DNA of 21,348 nucleotides from Phaeoceros laevis. Lineage: Eukaryota > Anthocerotophyta > Anthocerotopsida > Notothyladales. Below, in pieces: positions 19,856-21,348 of this stretch. The notes below the pieces were generated by a model, which was not told the origin of the DNA, did not search any database, and saw nothing but the letters and a program-made list of their open reading frames with translations. The translations under genes and the position numbers were made by a program. Positions within the stretch are counted from its first letter, which is position 1, and each line of letters opens with the position of its first letter. The stretch covers positions 1-21,348 of the forward strand of contig JBNGIQ010007673.1 of NCBI GenBank assembly GCA_049999765.1, written 5' to 3'.

Positions 19856-21118
19856 ATGGCGCGGATTAAGCAGTCCCACCGCAGGTTGCGACGTTTTTTC
19901 CAGGGGAACGGGCCGTACACCATTGGCCCAATAGCCAAAAAGCCCAGAATTGCACACCTTCTGCAGGACTGGTCTTTTGCAGCAAAGTTGGAGGAGGCTG
20001 TCGCCATTGCCTTACGAATCTGTGATGGCATCGTCGAGGAGAATCATACTCTTGAGGCACAGCGAGAGGCGGAGTTTGAGGATCAGGCAGCAGTAGAGTA
20101 CAGAGCAGAACAACCAGAGCTAGGGCTGGTTGAAGGAGTTGACGTTCTTCCGATGGCAGCACCTGGTGCTGGCTTCCCACAGCAGCCAGGTGGGGGGCGG
20201 GGGGGAGTAGAGGGCGATGCTGCCAGGCTTAGAAGAAGAAGGCTTGCTGCCATGTTTATTTTAGATGTTGCCTTTGTGATCTTCACTATTTGCAACTCTT
20301 ACAGTCGATCGTTAGCACCTAGCATGGCCTCTACAGGCTTAACAGCATTGCAGGAGATGTTGGAGTCTGATTCAGAGGACGAGGACGACCTGATTACACT
20401 TTCCCAGCAACAGGTGGCACTTGCTGTGCATCATCTTCACATATGCTCTTGGGAGCAATATATTTCTTTGTGCCAGGACAGTGGCTGGTGGATTAAGGAG
20501 CGTTCAAATGCTTTTTTTTGGAGGTTTCTAATGAACAAGTATGCAGATGACGATGTGGACAGGTGGAAAAGACATATGCGCATGACCCCTAGGCGATTTT
20601 TTCACTTGGTGGAGATTATGAGGCCACATATCACTCTGAAGACCACGAATTGGCGTAGCCCCCACCCTCCAGAGGTCAGGCTAGGTGTTTGCATCTTCAA
20701 GATGACCACTAGTCATAATAACTTTCAAGTATCTGAACAAACAGGTATTGGTGAGAGCACTCTAATAGATATTATGGAACAAGTAGTTCCTAAGTTCTGT
20801 CACATTTTTGCAGACACAATCGGATGGCCTGAGGCCACCTCCGATGTGCTTGATTCGTTTGCTCAATGGTCCTCATTACCGGGGGTAATAGGTGCAGTAG
20901 ATGGTACTGAGATAAAAATTATACGGCCTAGGAAGGAGGACACAACCCCGTGGTATAACTACAAGGTCAAAGGGCATTCAATTACTTTGCAGGCAGTGTG
21001 TGATGGGAATAGGCGCTTTCTGAGTATTAGTGCAGGGTATCCAGGCTCCTACCATGATTCCAAGGTACTTCGGCTTAGTGGGCTGTATAGAAAAGCTCAA
21101 AGGGGAGGTTACAATTAG
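19856..21118 (+). CDS. HARBI1-like transposase/nuclease, truncated by TAG
   Basis: DDE-type nuclease of PIF/Harbinger transposons, which cuts DNA together with a Myb-like partner. ATG 19856 has an optimal context (AAGCCATGGC). 420 codons: a basic start, an acidic and Gly-rich region, an Arg-rich run before a hydrophobic stretch (FILDVAFVIFTI), then acidic ESDSEDEDD at about 169-177. The conserved part follows: PRRFFHLVEIMRPHI, a helix-turn-helix-like segment with EVRLGVCIFKMTT and TGIGESTLIDIMEQV, the first catalytic Asp349 in GAVDGTEIKI, and the second Asp401 in YPGSYHDSKV. The usual third acidic residue and the LGD-YPL region do not appear before TAG 21116-21118. As read, the protein would be inactive; an intron near the stop or a mutated stop could explain this. 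Confidence 0.88.
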   Translation: MARIKQSHRRLRRFFQGNGPYTIGPIAKKPRIAHLLQDWSFAAKLEEAVAIALRICDGIVEENHTLEAQREAEFEDQAAVEYRAEQPELGLVEGVDVLPMAAPGAGFPQQPGGGRGGVEGDAARLRRRRLAAMFILDVAFVIFTICNSYSRSLAPSMASTGLTALQEMLESDSEDEDDLITLSQQQVALAVHHLHICSWEQYISLCQDSGWWIKERSNAFFWRFLMNKYADDDVDRWKRHMRMTPRRFFHLVEIMRPHITLKTTNWRSPHPPEVRLGVCIFKMTTSHNNFQVSEQTGIGESTLIDIMEQVVPKFCHIFADTIGWPEATSDVLDSFAQWSSLPGVIGAVDGTEIKIIRPRKEDTTPWYNYKVKGHSITLQAVCDGNRRFLSISAGYPGSYHDSKVLRLSGLYRKAQRGGYN

Positions 21119-21348
21119 CAGCAGCATGAGGTGAGGCTTCTACCACCTCCTCCGGCAGATGTTGCTGCTGTTGCAGCAGGTAGAGGGTTTTGGGGAAGAG
21201 GGAGAGGAAGAGGTAGGGGAGGGGCACCTGCTGCGGCAGCAGTCCCAGCAGGTGTGGCTGCTCCACCTGATCAGGCTGCAGCAATAGCTGCACCAGATCA
21301 TCAGGTTGTTGGTGCTAATAGGGGAAGAGGAAGGGGAAGGGGTAGGGG
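21119..21348 (+). other. Open RG-rich continuation after the transposase TAG
   Basis: In the same frame as the transposase, 76 codons without a stop follow the TAG and run off the window. They encode QQHEVRLLPPPP, a block WGRGRGRGRGG, an Ala/Pro/Gln-rich stretch and a second block RGRGRGRG. This does not resemble the HARBI1 C-terminus. It may be a neighbouring exon, an insertion, or low-complexity sequence that happens to be open. Confidence 0.45.

Larger units (their letters stand above)
19584..21348 (+). mobile_element. PIF/Harbinger DNA transposon, left part (runs off the window)
   Basis: The element is identified by its HARBI1-type nuclease gene. The left end is proposed at 19584, where GGGCCTATTCGGACTCGG resembles the GGGCC-starting terminal repeats of plant Harbinger/Tourist elements. 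The preceding bases are CAT, not the usual TTA/TAA target duplication, so this boundary is tentative. The right end and any partner Myb-like gene lie beyond the window. Confidence 0.6.

Overview
This looks like nuclear DNA from a land plant that makes swimming sperm (bryophyte, lycophyte or fern). The case rests on gene content. One gene is a plastid-targeted, intronless 9-cis-epoxycarotenoid dioxygenase, and one is a plant receptor-like kinase. Two others belong to families tied to motile cilia: a dynein-arm assembly factor (DNAAF11/LRRC6/tilB) and a Chibby-like basal-body protein. Seed plants other than cycads and Ginkgo have lost cilia. The introns are short (81-211 nt in DNAAF11, mostly near 80-190 nt elsewhere), which fits a compact non-seed-plant genome. 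The species cannot be named from the sequence.

Layout. 1-3166 holds no recognisable gene; it contains a 15-bp minisatellite broken by a 10-N assembly gap, a perfect 74-bp tandem duplication and two G-boxes. 3167-5837 (minus) is a complete 12-exon DNAAF11 gene that I assembled exon by exon; every junction is GT-AG and the phases agree throughout. 5838-7500 carries the DNAAF11 upstream region and then the NCED promoter and leader, with an ABRE/G-box beside a TATA-like box and one short upstream ORF. 7501-9339 (plus) is NCED, the committed step of abscisic acid synthesis. 9340-11995 is mostly unassigned, with a perfect 42-bp palindrome and a degenerate 72-bp repeat. 11996-13514 (minus) is a five-exon TMEM65-family membrane protein gene with an EF-hand in front of the membrane domain. 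A region of about 1.15 kb separates it from the divergently transcribed Chibby-like gene at 14671-15712 (plus, five exons). 16639-17790 (minus) is a membrane-anchored Ser/Thr kinase with all catalytic motifs. 19584 to the window end is a PIF/Harbinger (HARBI1-type) transposon whose nuclease frame is interrupted by a TAG before its third catalytic residue.

There is no operon logic here; these are independent eukaryotic genes. Two observations stand out. Two ciliary genes lie about 9 kb apart, and a TMEM65 protein carries its own calcium-sensor-like module. Most of the intron-containing genes have no single long open frame, so they emerge only by joining exons.
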